Source of the DNA: Acridotheres tristis
Lineage: Eukaryota; Chordata; Aves; Passeriformes; Sturnidae
Assembly (NCBI GenBank): GCA_037013685.1
Contig: CM072890.1
Location: 2,175,335 to 2,239,334 of the forward strand
Reading direction: 5' to 3'
DNA length: 64,000 nucleotides
This document shows positions 12,001 through 21,358 of the stretch, piece by piece. Made by a program: the position numbers and the translations under genes. The notes beneath the pieces were generated by a model that was not told the origin of the DNA, ran no database searches, and saw only the letters and a program-made list of their open reading frames with translations. Numbering within the stretch: the first letter of the stretch is position 1; every line of letters starts with the position of its first letter.

Positions 12001-13195
12001 TGCAGCCAGGACAGGACAGGAGCTCATGGGACAATTGGGAAAAACATCCTTGGGACAGCACCTCAGGATGTGTCCCACGGGAAAGACACCAGGGGTTAAT
12101 GTTGGTGATGAATTCCACTCTGTTTGTCACCGTGTTGTCACCCTGGGAGACTCCTCCCTAACTGAAGCTGCAGTCAGCTTGGCAGCCTGGGAATGGAGCT
12201 GAGAGTCAGGAGAAATCCAGGCCTGGAGAGAATTCCCAAGCTATACTTCCCTAGCTCTCTAAATGTGTGTGTCTACATTCACTGATTTGTTTGTTTTTTT
12301 TTAAACAACAAAGTAAAACCCCAGGGTTTTTAATAGGAATATTTTCTGTATATATAAGTCTGCTTTGGATTTTAGAATGTCTACCTTCCAACTAAAAAAA
12401 AAAACACCACCAGGATTTAGAATAAATAAAGCATAAATACCAGTACAACAGAAGTATTTTAAATAGTGTACAATAAAGAGTTTTCACATTCAAAGAAAAC
12501 ATTTAGTTTATGTGATGTCACTATAAAGATTTTGGACTGGTTTAAATTAAAGTTTCTGATATGTTACAGTGCCAGTTTTACATAAGACTCCATTCAGTTA
12601 CATATGTCAGCATGGTTTCAGTTTGAAATCATTGTGCTATTGAATATATGGATTTATTAATGCAGTTTCTTTTGATGGTTCTTCAGTTTCTGTGCAATAT
12701 TAATCTGGCTCTGTGATTAAATTATTTTCTGTAGCTGTGGTGCAGAGTGTGTGCTGCTATCAGCACTGGGACTTCCACAGTTGAATTTCAGTAACTGGGC
12801 AGGCAGTTGTAATTTCTCCCCTGGCAGTCCTCTTTCAATTGGTGGGAGGTCAAAAGGTTAAAATTGGTTTTATTCTTCTCCTTTTTGTGTTGATAACACA
12901 TGTAACAGTTGCCAGCTCAATTAAGTTTCGTTGTCTCAATGCTGTATGTAGACCCAGCCTTTACCTAGGGATAAGGAAGTGAGCACTAGGAAATGCACAA
13001 AGAAGTGAAGAGCTGGAAGTTTCCATGCCACTGACTTCATAGATTACTATATATGAGACTTCCATTTTAATAGAGATAAAGTCATTTTCAAATGAAGTAT
13101 TTGTGTCATAACTGTTGTCTTCCTTTTCCTTACAGGGAATGGCCCTGAGCCTTGGAGATAAGATCAATCTGTCTCAGAAGAAGACAGGTTTATAA
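1..13195 (+). CDS. COPB1: COPB1, coatomer subunit beta (3' part, 17 exons, 5' end outside window)
   Basis: Beta subunit of the COPI coat, part of the adaptor-like (beta/gamma/delta/zeta) subcomplex recruited by Arf1-GTP to Golgi membranes for retrograde Golgi-to-ER and intra-Golgi transport. Joined exons: 1-39, 576-713, 1659-1778, 2211-2318, 2410-2556, 2980-3125, 4110-4206, 4776-4936, 5470-5590, 5937-6164, 6337-6516, 7279-7423, 8841-8960, 9262-9407, 10624-10713, 11472-11627, 13136-13195. They total 2202 nt, 733 residues plus TAA, without frameshift or internal stop. The product is near-identical to mammalian COPB1 from about residue 221 to the end (~953 residues in mammals). It contains the rest of the adaptin-like HEAT trunk, a charged linker (about 486-539), the beta C-terminal domain and the appendage platform. 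All introns start GT and end AG. Introns are short (largest about 1.5 kb) and hold no other gene. The protein ends KKTGL, where I recall KKTSI in human. Confidence 0.97.
576..713 (+). CDS. COPB1: COPB1 exon, HEAT trunk
   Basis: 46 codons from [12 protein letters not shown] to SAPTAIK, about residues 234-279. The acceptor CTCGAG has only a modest pyrimidine tract and the donor is GTATGC. Both boundaries are phase 0. The following intron 714-1658 has no recognisable feature. Confidence 0.95.
1659..1778 (+). CDS. COPB1: COPB1 exon, HEAT trunk
   Basis: 40 codons beginning [14 protein letters not shown] and ending HERVLQ, about residues 280-319, phase 0 at both ends. Acceptor TTTTAG, donor GTATGT. 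The only change I notice against human is HPSHERV for HPAHERV. Confidence 0.96.
2211..2318 (+). CDS. COPB1: COPB1 exon, HEAT trunk
   Basis: 36 codons, [10 protein letters not shown] to SSRNVEE, about residues 320-355, phase 0 at both ends. Acceptor TTTCAG, donor GTAAAT. It is separated from the next exon by an intron of only 91 bp (2319-2409). Confidence 0.96.
2410..2556 (+). CDS. COPB1: COPB1 exon, HEAT trunk
   Basis: 49 codons, [14 protein letters not shown] to MAANVIPV, about residues 356-404. Acceptor CTGCAG, donor GTATGC, phase 0. The reading frame stays open into the intron to 2643, but the splice sites and the homology end show where the exon stops. Confidence 0.96.
2980..3125 (+). 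CDS. COPB1: COPB1 exon, HEAT trunk
   Basis: Encodes [17 protein letters not shown] to HAIKSV plus the first two bases of a lysine codon, about residues 405-453. Acceptor GGCAG, donor GTGAGT at 3126. The codon AA|G is split across intron 3126-4109, in which I see nothing further. It reads LRPLIVEK where human has LRMLIVEK. Confidence 0.95.
4110..4206 (+). CDS. COPB1: COPB1 exon, end of HEAT trunk
   Basis: Completes the split lysine, then [14 protein letters not shown] to VRRSLGE, about residues 453-485. Acceptor CCTTAG, donor GTGTGT. Intron 4207-4775 that follows has no recognisable feature. Confidence 0.95.
4776..4936 (+). CDS. COPB1: COPB1 exon, charged linker
   Basis: Encodes [20 protein letters not shown] through [11 protein letters not shown] plus two bases of an arginine codon, about residues 486-539. 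This is the polar, acid- and lysine-rich linker and the least conserved stretch compared with human (VSVGPAQ for ITVGPVQ, SRPAKK for SRPTKK). Acceptor TTCTAG, donor GTATTT. Confidence 0.95.
5470..5590 (+). CDS. COPB1: COPB1 exon
   Basis: Completes the split arginine, then [16 protein letters not shown] to VPEKKKQN, about residues 539-579. Acceptor TTGCAG, donor GTGAGT at 5591. Intron 5591-5936 contains no recognisable element. Confidence 0.95.
5937..6164 (+). CDS. COPB1: COPB1 exon (largest in window)
   Basis: 76 codons, [16 protein letters not shown] to [10 protein letters not shown], about residues 580-655, phase 0. Acceptor TCTCAG, donor GTGAGC. It includes the strongly conserved [13 protein letters not shown] segment. 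The SFNAEA start reads SFVAEA in human. Confidence 0.96.
6337..6516 (+). CDS. COPB1: COPB1 exon, entry to C-terminal domain
   Basis: 60 codons, [14 protein letters not shown] to [10 protein letters not shown], about residues 656-715. Acceptor CTGCAG, donor GTAGTG (weaker at +3/+4). Intron 6517-7278 has no feature beyond a T-run near 6883, which is followed by an unused TCTGCAG acceptor-like site at 6892-6898. Confidence 0.95.
7279..7423 (+). CDS. COPB1: COPB1 exon, coatomer beta C-terminal domain
   Basis: Encodes [21 protein letters not shown] to TLELATL plus one base of a glycine codon, about residues 716-764. The donor is GTAAGC at 7424. This is part of the beta-sheet region shared by coatomer beta C-terminal domains. 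Confidence 0.96.
7424..8840 (+). other. COPB1 intron, no further gene
   Basis: A 1.4-kb intron with a T-run at about 7558-7573. An open frame at 7798-8148 has no homology I recognise and no ATG at its start. Nothing else is seen. Confidence 0.6.
8841..8960 (+). CDS. COPB1: COPB1 exon, coatomer beta C-terminal domain
   Basis: Completes the split glycine, then [17 protein letters not shown] to GIIFGNV plus one base of a valine codon, about residues 764-804. Acceptor TCACAG, donor GTAAGT (perfect consensus). Confidence 0.96.
9262..9407 (+). CDS. COPB1: COPB1 exon, start of appendage platform
   Basis: Completes the valine, then [21 protein letters not shown] to AEFEWENK, about residues 804-852. 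Acceptor TTGCAG. The donor GTTAGT has T instead of a purine at +3 and is the weakest-looking donor of the gene. Confidence 0.95.
9776..9850 (-). repeat. CR1 LINE 3'-end fragment in COPB1 intron
   Basis: Lies in intron 9408-10623. Read on the minus strand it contains the degraded CR1 signature of a 'ggactaaagaacctttaaaag' type stretch followed by 'gtcccttgcaaccc', close to the usual avian CR1 3' end (GTCCCTTCCAACCC). It is short and diverged, so the limits are approximate. Confidence 0.6.
10624..10713 (+). CDS. COPB1: COPB1 exon, appendage platform
   Basis: 30 codons, [16 protein letters not shown] to MKCLTPEK, about residues 853-882. The acceptor is TTGAAG after a long T/C tract, and the donor is GTGAGC. 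Human has NMVDLNDYL in place of NIIDLNEYL. Confidence 0.95.
11472..11627 (+). CDS. COPB1: COPB1 exon, appendage platform
   Basis: 52 codons, [17 protein letters not shown] to [10 protein letters not shown], about residues 883-934. Acceptor CCACAG preceded by a T-run, donor GTAAGG. Noticeably GC-richer than its neighbours. [12 protein letters not shown] replaces human PIHQGPDAAVTG. Confidence 0.96.
11886..12283 (-). mobile_element. Solo LTR of an endogenous retrovirus with 6-bp target duplication
   Basis: The element spans 11892-12277 (386 bp) and is flanked by exact direct repeats TTCACT at 11886-11891 and 12278-12283. Its ends are TGTGG...CTACA, i.e. TG...CA with short inverted termini, as in retroviral LTRs. 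On the minus strand an AATAAA signal (complement of 11964-11969) sits about 70 bp before the 3' end, giving a U3-R-U5 order on the minus strand. A six-base duplication is typical of ERVK-type (beta-retrovirus-like) integrases. No internal retroviral genes are present, so this looks like a recombined solo LTR. It lies in the last COPB1 intron (11628-13135), antisense to the gene, the orientation usually tolerated because its poly(A) signal is not read. The family name cannot be given without a repeat library. Confidence 0.75.
13136..13195 (+). CDS. COPB1: COPB1 terminal coding exon
   Basis: [19 protein letters not shown] then TAA, about residues 935-953. Acceptor TTACAG at 13130-13135. The start of the exon is human-identical and the last two residues differ (GL for SI). 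Confidence 0.96.
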   Translation, partial: GMALSLGDKINLSQKKTGL

Positions 13196-13490
13196 ATTTT
13201 ACCTAACATCTTTTCAGGTTTTTTACAGTTTAACCTTAGATATGTGGCTTTTGGGATCCAGAACATCTTATATTCTTCAGTGTTCTGTAATTGTAGAAGC
13301 CAAGCTTTTGAGCTGAATGCATTCCAGCAGATAATTTATAGGTTCTCCATGACTGATATTGAGCAAATTTTAAATCTCCAGGGTTTTGGTTTTTTTTCTT
13401 TGTCCTGGAAGTCATGTTTTCTTTGTCTCTAATATATACTGATGCTCCCAGTACAATAAACAAATTATACCAGTGCTGTTTTGTCTGTAA
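13196..13490 (+). other. COPB1: COPB1 3' untranslated region
   Basis: Runs from the stop codon to the probable cleavage zone about 10-30 nt after AATAAA at 13455. Its end is inferred from the signal, not observed. If the first signal is skipped, a second AATAAA at 13660-13665 could extend it by about 200 nt. Confidence 0.6.
13455..13488 (+). terminator. COPB1: COPB1 polyadenylation signal and downstream GU-rich element
   Basis: Canonical AATAAA at 13455-13460, followed at 13473-13488 by a GT-rich stretch (GTGCTGTTTTGTCTGT), the usual pairing for cleavage. A second AATAAA lies at 13660. Confidence 0.65.
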
Positions 13491-16400
13491 ATTATAATCT
13501 CTGTAGTATCTGATCAGTATTGAATGTCTGTCCAGGGGTGCTTTGATACTCTGAGAAGGTGGGAGTCTGTAATAGCTTAAGTGTTTACAATAATGACTGG
13601 GCCTGAATATGTGAATATGTTTTCATAATTCTTAAAATACTCTGGTATACCTAGGAGAAAATAAATTTGCCAACTAAATTAAAGGCTGTATATTCTAGAT
13701 TGTAATGTAATAACTTGGTACAGACAAGCTTGTAGTATCAAAAAAGAGACTGTCAAAATTCAGCTCTTTCTAGCAAGTTGTAGAACCTTCAACTTTGTTT
13801 CTGAAATGCTTTCCTAATAATGTTATCCTGAGTAATGTAACATTGCTGGTGATATTCTTATTTTCCAGTTAATGTGGAAAAGACAGCCAAGGGCAGCATT
13901 AAAGCTGTAGCAGCACAGGCAGTTTTTCAGTGAGTGCAGCCATTGGCCATGTGTGTGAGCTCAGGAAGGAAAGACTCAGACTCATTATGAGCTTGTAATG
14001 AATTGCACTGTGTTGAAAAGGAAGAGTTGTGAGTGAAGGTCAGGTCAGGATGTTGAAATGAGCTAACACCATTTGGCTACTAAATCTTATGCAAATTAGT
14101 AGTGGATTAAAACATATAACCATAGATTGAAAATACTGTCAGCTGTATCTATGCAGCATTAATTCTGAATTTGTTAAATTGTTGCAAGCAATTATTTCTA
14201 CAGAAGAGTGTCCAGAGCCAGCAGTGCTTTTCCAGTTGGCTGAAGGTCCTGCTGCTGGATTTCCACAGCTGTGACCTGCTCTAGAAGAACACAAGAGAAT
14301 ATTCCAAGTAGCTGATTGCCAAAACATTTAAGGCCTCAGTGATGAAAATACCTATTTTTCATTCTGAATAAGCCCAAGGAGCACAGATGTAACTTCTGAA
14401 ATTAAATAGTTTGGGCTGTTGTATTTTATCTGGCTAAAGGGTGGCCCTAGAAGTGCAATGCAAAACCTGAGCATGCTTTTGCTTAATGGCCTATTTATTT
14501 TTCATGTTTTGAAATCCCTGTTTGGTTCTGCCATGATTTTGGTTTTTAGTGAGAGCTCTAGCTCATGCATAACATGATAGCAGCAAGAGCTGAAGCTCTG
14601 AGTATGCAGGACTGCCTTGATCATGTCCTTATGTCTCTGCATGATCCCACAGCTGTATTCCTTTCTGGGAAGTCATGCCAGAGTCACAAGGATGTAGTAG
14701 AGGTAATCAAATTGTGATCTTAACTGCTCAATAATTCATAATTTGGAGGTGAGGTGGAAGAAAAGCATTAGGAGTATGTTGTATGGGAGCTCCTGTGAAA
14801 TTCCATGGATATCAGTATCTGCTTTGAGGTGAGTGTGGGGGGATCTCATTCTGCCATCACTTAAAGCCAAATCAAGATAAAAGAAAATCCTAGGAGCCAA
14901 ATGGATGATTTCATCTCTTCATGAAGGCACTGTGAGTTGTAAGACACTAACAGAGGAGTCATATCTCTGTGGGCACTGACTGGTTTGGATGGGATGGATT
15001 TGCTGACCACAGCCAAGGAAAGGATGTTTTTGGAGAAGGAGACACATTTCCAGTGTGTGTTATCCAAGCCACGTTTCACTCACAATTGGAGAATAGAAAA
15101 ACATCCTGGCATGTGCAGAGATCCATATTTCAAGTGGCTCTTAGTCAGCTGGGAGGGGAACATAATTTCGTTTGGGATATTTTTTGCTGTCAGGATTTTA
15201 TGGAAGGACATGGAAACACCTGTGCAGCAGGAGCTGCCATGACTTTGGGATTCATTTTTCACCTGCCATGCTTTTCAGTAGCTCTCCTGCAGAACTGGTT
15301 TTGTACAGACATTTTCATTGATGGCATGCATTTTTCAGCAGCCTGAACACTAAAAATGTTACCTGTGTTTCATGTCTATGCTTCAGAGATGAAATTCCCT
15401 TCTTTTATACATCCATCCTATTGTGTTCTGGCTAAGCTTTTGCTCAGCAGCTGAGATAACAAATTGGTTCTGGTCCTGTGCATACAAAGGAATATCTTCA
15501 CCAGACCATCATTCTTCAGGATCCACTTGCAGCTTTTTCACTGCAGTAAAAGCTGGTGTACAGCTGTGTCTGAATTGTTGCAAACTTGGTATCAGGAAGT
15601 TGTTGCACCCTGCTTTCTGCACAGCACTGAGTATTGCCTACACTGTGCTAGGGTTAAAGGGAGCCTTATTCCACTGCTCTGATTTCAGAAACTTCTATAA
15701 GAACAGGAATAAATTACCAGGAGGAGTAAATGGAGCAAGAAAGCTTGCTGCTTTTGCATTAAAAGTTTAAGAAAGTCATTGCAGGATGCAGGTTAGAATA
15801 GCAGGAAGCCAGTTTCTGCTGTGTCCCTGCTGCCAGGAATCAGGGCCAGGTTTCTTTATTCAGGGCCTCATGAGGATTTGTGTTTGTGTCTTATTTAGAT
15901 GCTAACATGAGAAGCAGGAATGTTTATCTGAGGACAGGCAGATGTGGGCAATTCTCATATGTGAATGAAAGGGCTCATTCTAAGAAAACATGAATAGGGA
16001 GACTGGATTTATAGGAACTTTATCAGTAATATAAAAAAATTAATTAAAAATCAGGCCAGAGAAGAACTTAATTTGTACTCTGGCCTTCAGAAAGATTTCT
16101 AAGTGGTTCTGTAGAGGCAGCTTTATGCACCTCAGAAATGTGAAGCCTCGTGTGAGGTGTTTGCTTTCTCTCTTTGTGCTTTTTGGCACAAAGCTGCAGC
16201 TGAAGGACTCGGTCACTTAATCCTGTTAGCAGCACCCCAGCACCAATGTATTTATAAATTCTTCCAAGTTTTCTTGTGTTGTTACACCAGGGGGTGCTGT
16301 CTTGCAACTGATACATTTTTGGCGGTTGTTTTTTGTTTTTTTTTAATTTTTTTAAGTGTTAAGGAAGAAAGTAAAGCATCTGGTGCAGGGATGTGCTGCA

Positions 16401-18884
16401 AGTTTTGTCATATTATAGGGAGTAATTCTGGCCCACTCTTGGGGTCACTTTCCCTTGGCTTTTGTATATTTTTGGGTTGCCTAGCTAAGTGTAAGCAGTG
16501 CACACCAATTCACAGCTCAGATTACTAATACAGTACATCTGTTCAAACACTGCCTTTTCTCTAGAGATTGTACTTTCCTAAAGCACAGTGAGATGGATTT
16601 GGCTGTGCACAGCTGGCCTAGGGAGGATCTCCCGTTTGAGAGACATGAAAATGAATTCACTAAGAAAGGGAAGTAGGTGTAACATAAGAAATTCTAGCTG
16701 TAACTTTGCCTGTACATTTGCAATAATAACCTAGGCCATTTTCTGTTTGAGTAAAGCCATAAAATATCCACTGTATTTCACTAGATATTTCTTAGGATTT
16801 TTTTTTTTTTGTAAATTCTGTAACTTGTGATTTTAACCTTTTCTAAACTCTGTGTATAATTTTTTTTTTTATTTCATCAGTGATCCACAGTTGTTAAAAT
16901 AGAATGGAATTGCTACCAGAATGTGATTTCTTTTGTTTTGAAAGATGAGCATAATTCTTCCAGTCATCGATTGTAGGTATTTTATAATTTGGTTATAAAG
17001 TACAAATATTTTATATTTGTGGACATTTTATACTTGTCTAAACCAGTTATTTTAGACAGGTAGAAGATGTGCAGTTTTTGTGGCTTGTAAGTGCATATTT
17101 TGCTCTTTCTTTCACTGGGATTTCATTTAGGGGAAGCAGAACATACTAAGCTTATTGTTATCCTGACCCCAGCACAGAAGCAGTGTTAGTGGCTCTCTCT
17201 GTTCCTGCATTTTATTCACATTGGTTTTCAGGTTTGATGTTTCAGGTTTTTCCTGTAACAGCTGATCAAAGTCTTCTCCAGCAGATGGTCACACTGCATC
17301 TTTTCACTAAGAATGTGATCTCCTCTTTTTCTAAGGTCTTACAGTACCAGAAAGAGTTGTAAGAATTTTATCGTGCTTCTAATTTTAGTTACGTCCGAAG
17401 TTTGGAGATTAATTTCAAAATGCAGTAACGAGTTCTTAATCTGATCTTCCTGAATAACTTCTGTCACTCATATTTAGACACAAGAATAAACAATTATTTC
17501 TGCTGTGTTGTTCTTAAGCTATATGTAAATATTTTATTACTTCATAGAAATTTCACTTAGCTGGGATTCCCCATATCCTTTTGTTTTTTCCTTCCTTGAT
17601 TTTAAATATTTTTCACTGACTGATCTCCACATGATCTGTCTAAAATTACTATGATGTGCTGTATAGGCATCCCTTCTTTTGTTTTTCAAATGAAATTCTG
17701 TCTCTTTTTAAAAAAAAATCCATTGAATTCAGTGGTGCTGTGGGCCAGTTTCCTCTGAGCTGTGCCTAGAAGAGATGAAAGGGGTGTCCATGTGCAGAAG
17801 CATGCACCATTTAGCAGGAGATGCTTCTTTGAGGCCAGGAATGGTGGATGACAGACCTATAAAAGCCCCTTCAAATTTGGGAGGGTAGAATTTTCGCCTC
17901 AGAGTTGTCCTAAATTGTGTCAGATCTCTGTGGGACCTGTGGGCACTGAAGACCCACTGGGTTCATCCCTTTCCATACTGAGTGCATGGTTTTAGGTGTG
18001 ATCTCTTTGCACGTACAGTTGTCTCTGGGATGGACTCGACCTCAGCAAGGTTTTGCTGCTGCTGGGAGCTGGGGTGGTGACCCAGGCCAGCACCCTGTGC
18101 CTCCCTTGCACCGTGGCTGCCAGGAGCTCCAGCAGCTGCCTCTGTCTGTGGGATGTGCACTGGGAGCAGGACCTGGCAGCAGCTCCATTCCCGGCCAGAA
18201 CCGAGCCTGGACTCGTGGTACCAGGAATGGTGAGGGGTGAGAGCAGCTCCGAGCTGATCTCCAGGATCTCCAGGATCTCCAGGCTGCTGTCCAAGCTTCA
18301 GTTCAGCCATGAGCAAACCTCTGCCTGCCTGCCTGAGGCATTACCCCATGCCCTGAGACCTTTCAGGCTGTTCCTGTCAGTGAGAGGCTGTTCTGCATCG
18401 TCAGGCACCTTGTCAAGGGCCCAAATGCACAGTTGTCTGTACCAGATGGGAGTCATGCTCTGGGATTCAATCTATTAGATCTTAAGCACCATCTCTGCTT
18501 GTTTACAGTACTCTGATATCTGAAAACTGTAAATTAAAACGGTCCACTTAAGTTCTTGTGCATTATGCACAGATTTGATACCAACCTGGAAGGCAAGTGA
18601 CCCAGTTTATTTGGTTAGTGCAGCTAATGTTGTCACCTTTTGGAAAGTGAGAGTGTTCACTGGCTCCTTACATTCACATTACCATGGATTATTGTTCTGA
18701 GGAGAAGGAGTGGGGTTTTGAAGTCTTGTCATCTTCAAGGATTTCTGTCTCCCTTCATCCATGCTTGGGCTTGAGGGAGAAGAGAAGGCAGCTTGAACCT
18801 GTGGCTGATAGCACAAGCAGCAAAGCCCAGATCACTGGTGGCTTCAGACTGGCTGTGTCCTGCTGACTGCACCCACTCCTAAAA
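13491..18884. other. Intergenic, no gene recognised
   Basis: AT-rich DNA with T-runs near 16328, 16798 and 16861. Open frames here are short, unrelated to any family I recognise and lack splice or codon support. A 9-bp unit GATCTCCAG is repeated three times in tandem at 18256-18282 inside a GC-richer stretch (about 17960-18480). Confidence 0.55.
18256..18282. repeat. Short tandem repeat, 3 x 9 bp
   Basis: Three exact tandem copies of GATCTCCAG. Small minisatellite-like expansion with no coding context. Confidence 0.8.
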
Positions 18885-18945
18885 CCCCTATAAACTTTCC
18901 ATAAATATACCCCTATAAATAAACCTCTATAAAGTTTCTATAAAT
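18885..18945. repeat. Imperfect tandem repeat built on CCYCTATAAA
   Basis: CCCCTATAAA at 18885 and 18910 and CCTCTATAAA at 18924, each followed by variants of (A/G)TTTC(C/T)ATAAAT or a shortened form. It consists of two to three degenerate units of roughly 14-25 bp. Confidence 0.7.
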
Positions 18946-21314
18946 GCAGTCTTGCCCAGTTTACCAGGCTGCACTCAGGCAGTTCTTTACCTGCTCACAC
19001 AGCACCTACCTGCCAGTAAAAACCCTGCTGTAGAAACATTCTTCTTTTCTTGCTCACCCAATTTTCTTTGTTATAGTTTACCTAAAGAAATATTTCCATC
19101 ATGGAAAACAGATTGACCTTCCCCTCAGATTATCAGGAATTACCTTGGATTCTTAAGTGGGATATTTAAATGCCATATCAAACTTTCTTTTAATGGTGCA
19201 AAAACAGAAGCTATTAAAACTTTAATGTGTTTGACCTGATAGTTTAGTGCTTGTGTTTTCCAGCATGTAACACTATGTTAATGCATCTTTACTCAGAGAT
19301 ACAATTATTCCAGGGTTTGGATGCCTGGTCCAGAAGAAAGAACAGGTGTTTTTTCCTACGCCTGTTCTCACTTGCACTTTCAGATGCACAAGTTCAGCAG
19401 TGCTACTATATCCAGCCTCAAGAAATGGGAATGTTTCCGTAGAAACACCATGACTGGGAGAGGTACAGAACAACACAGAAAGCTGCTCTTGCAGCAGGCA
19501 AGGGCTAAAAGCACATGAAGACATTTATCAGGTAATCAGTCAAACTTAATATTCAAGGAAAATACGGCTCGTGTGAGACTATGGAATGTATTTCTTAATT
19601 AAGTGAAAAATCAGGAAATGCTGTGTTCCTGCCAATTCCTCACGTGTTGCTGTAAAGCACGAAGGTACAAGCCCTAACAAATACATACTTTTATTTTCTG
19701 GAAGCAAAGTAGTCCCTAACTTCCCAAGCTATGTATATTTAAACAAATAACAAAGCTGCAAATCCTGTCTAACCTTTGGTCTTTTTTTTTTTAACAATGT
19801 ATTTTTGCATTGCTATTTTTCTTGGAAATGATTGGAGGTTGTAATTGGAGCAACCGTGTTTTCAAAAGCTTGTAACTGATTTTTGTTGCAGTATTTAATG
19901 GCTGGTACTTGTGAGCAGGTCAATTTTTCTCATGTATCCAGGAAATCAATTTAGTAGTTCAGTTTCATAGCTGTGGAGACAGAACACAAAGGTGGCAGCC
20001 TGAGATCTGCTGGTGAAAAAGTTCTGTACAAAAACTCGGTTGCTGTTGTGCTTCTGAAAATGTAATGAACTGTCCCCACTTTCTTCCTCATCACCAAACG
20101 GGCAGATCGTTGAGCTTAGAGAGATTTCAGAGACAGAGTACAGTGAGACACAAAGGGAACTGGATGGCTCTGAGCACCTTGCTCTGATAAGCAGCACGCT
20201 GAAGAGCAGAGGCTCTGCCAGGTCCATGAAAATTTCATTTTGCTGTAATTTTGTGTGAAGGCAGCAAGTTCTCAGGACAGCAAGACTAGGTTTTGACATG
20301 CACAAAAGCGAACAAACAGTCAGGGAAGTGATGTGTTGTTTAGCAGTGGCAGGACAAAGCTGCAACAGAGACAGCCTGCTGTGTTTCAAGTGACCTTTCC
20401 CAGGCTTCTCAGCTTGTCCTGCAGCTCTCATGCCACCAGGAGTGTAAAGACGTGAGCAGCACCTTGTTTTTTACAGTGAAAGCATATTTTCTAGCTCTGT
20501 TTTCCAGTTTGTCTTTAACAGAGACAGGCACAGCCGCTTTTGGAGGCAAATGCAATCATCCTGTTGACATTTGTGGGCAGTGCTTTGGCAGCTCCTCTTC
20601 TTGCTAGACTGTTCCTGTTAAATCTTGTGCACATCCACGGATGCAGGAGGCCAAATTCACATCTAGAGGACTGCACCAAGTGTCTGTTTCACTGCCCTTG
20701 AGGGACCCCAACCTTCCTGCAATACCCTTGTCCCAGGGAACCTGAGAAGAGGCAGCAGGAGAGCAATCCTCAGGAATGGCACCCTCAGCTCCCCACTTCT
20801 TTTAGGCCACCAGCCCCAAACAGCCATATTTGGCCACATACATCCCATAGAAGTGGTCTCCTAATGTCACAAGCCATCTTGGTGCCTTTTCTGGAGGCTC
20901 TAAAAATACAGAAACCTCAGCAGTGAGCCCACAGTTGGCTGGGTTAAAGCCCTCACGTTCAAGGATGCCTGAAACCAAGAGGTCCAAGACCAAAACCTGT
21001 GGCTGCCCATCTTTGTGGGGAGGAACAGAAGACCTGTGGCTGCAGGACGTGCAGAGGAAGGAGAGGGGATGGGGATACCATCATCACCCCATGGACCATC
21101 TGGCTGATGGTGTGGAGCTCACAGGGGAGGGCGCACATCCAGCACTTTCCCTGGCACCAATAGCCCGTGCCAGACCTGCCTTCCATGCCACCTTGGCACT
21201 GGTGCCACGGGAGCACCCAGCCCGGCCTCTGCCCCTGGCAATGCTGCCAGCTCAGCCAGCCCTTGTGCCACCATCAGCAATCCTTGTGCTCATTGCCAGG
21301 GTGGTGCATTGAGG

Positions 21315-21358
21315 ACTTTTCAAGGGCCCTTCCCACCCAAACCATTCCATCATTCAGT
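21315..21358 (+). repeat. Possible CR1 LINE 3' end
   Basis: Contains CAAGGGCCCTTCCCACCC followed by AAACCATTCCATCATTC, close to the avian CR1 terminus (GGTCCCTTCCAACCCAAACCATTCTATGATTC). Only the end is recognisable. The GC-rich 400 bp upstream may or may not belong to it. Confidence 0.5.

Noticed and set aside
19946..20431. 161-codon minus-strand open frame
   Set aside because: Composition looks like translated noncoding DNA (Ser/Leu/Cys-rich), with no domain recognised.
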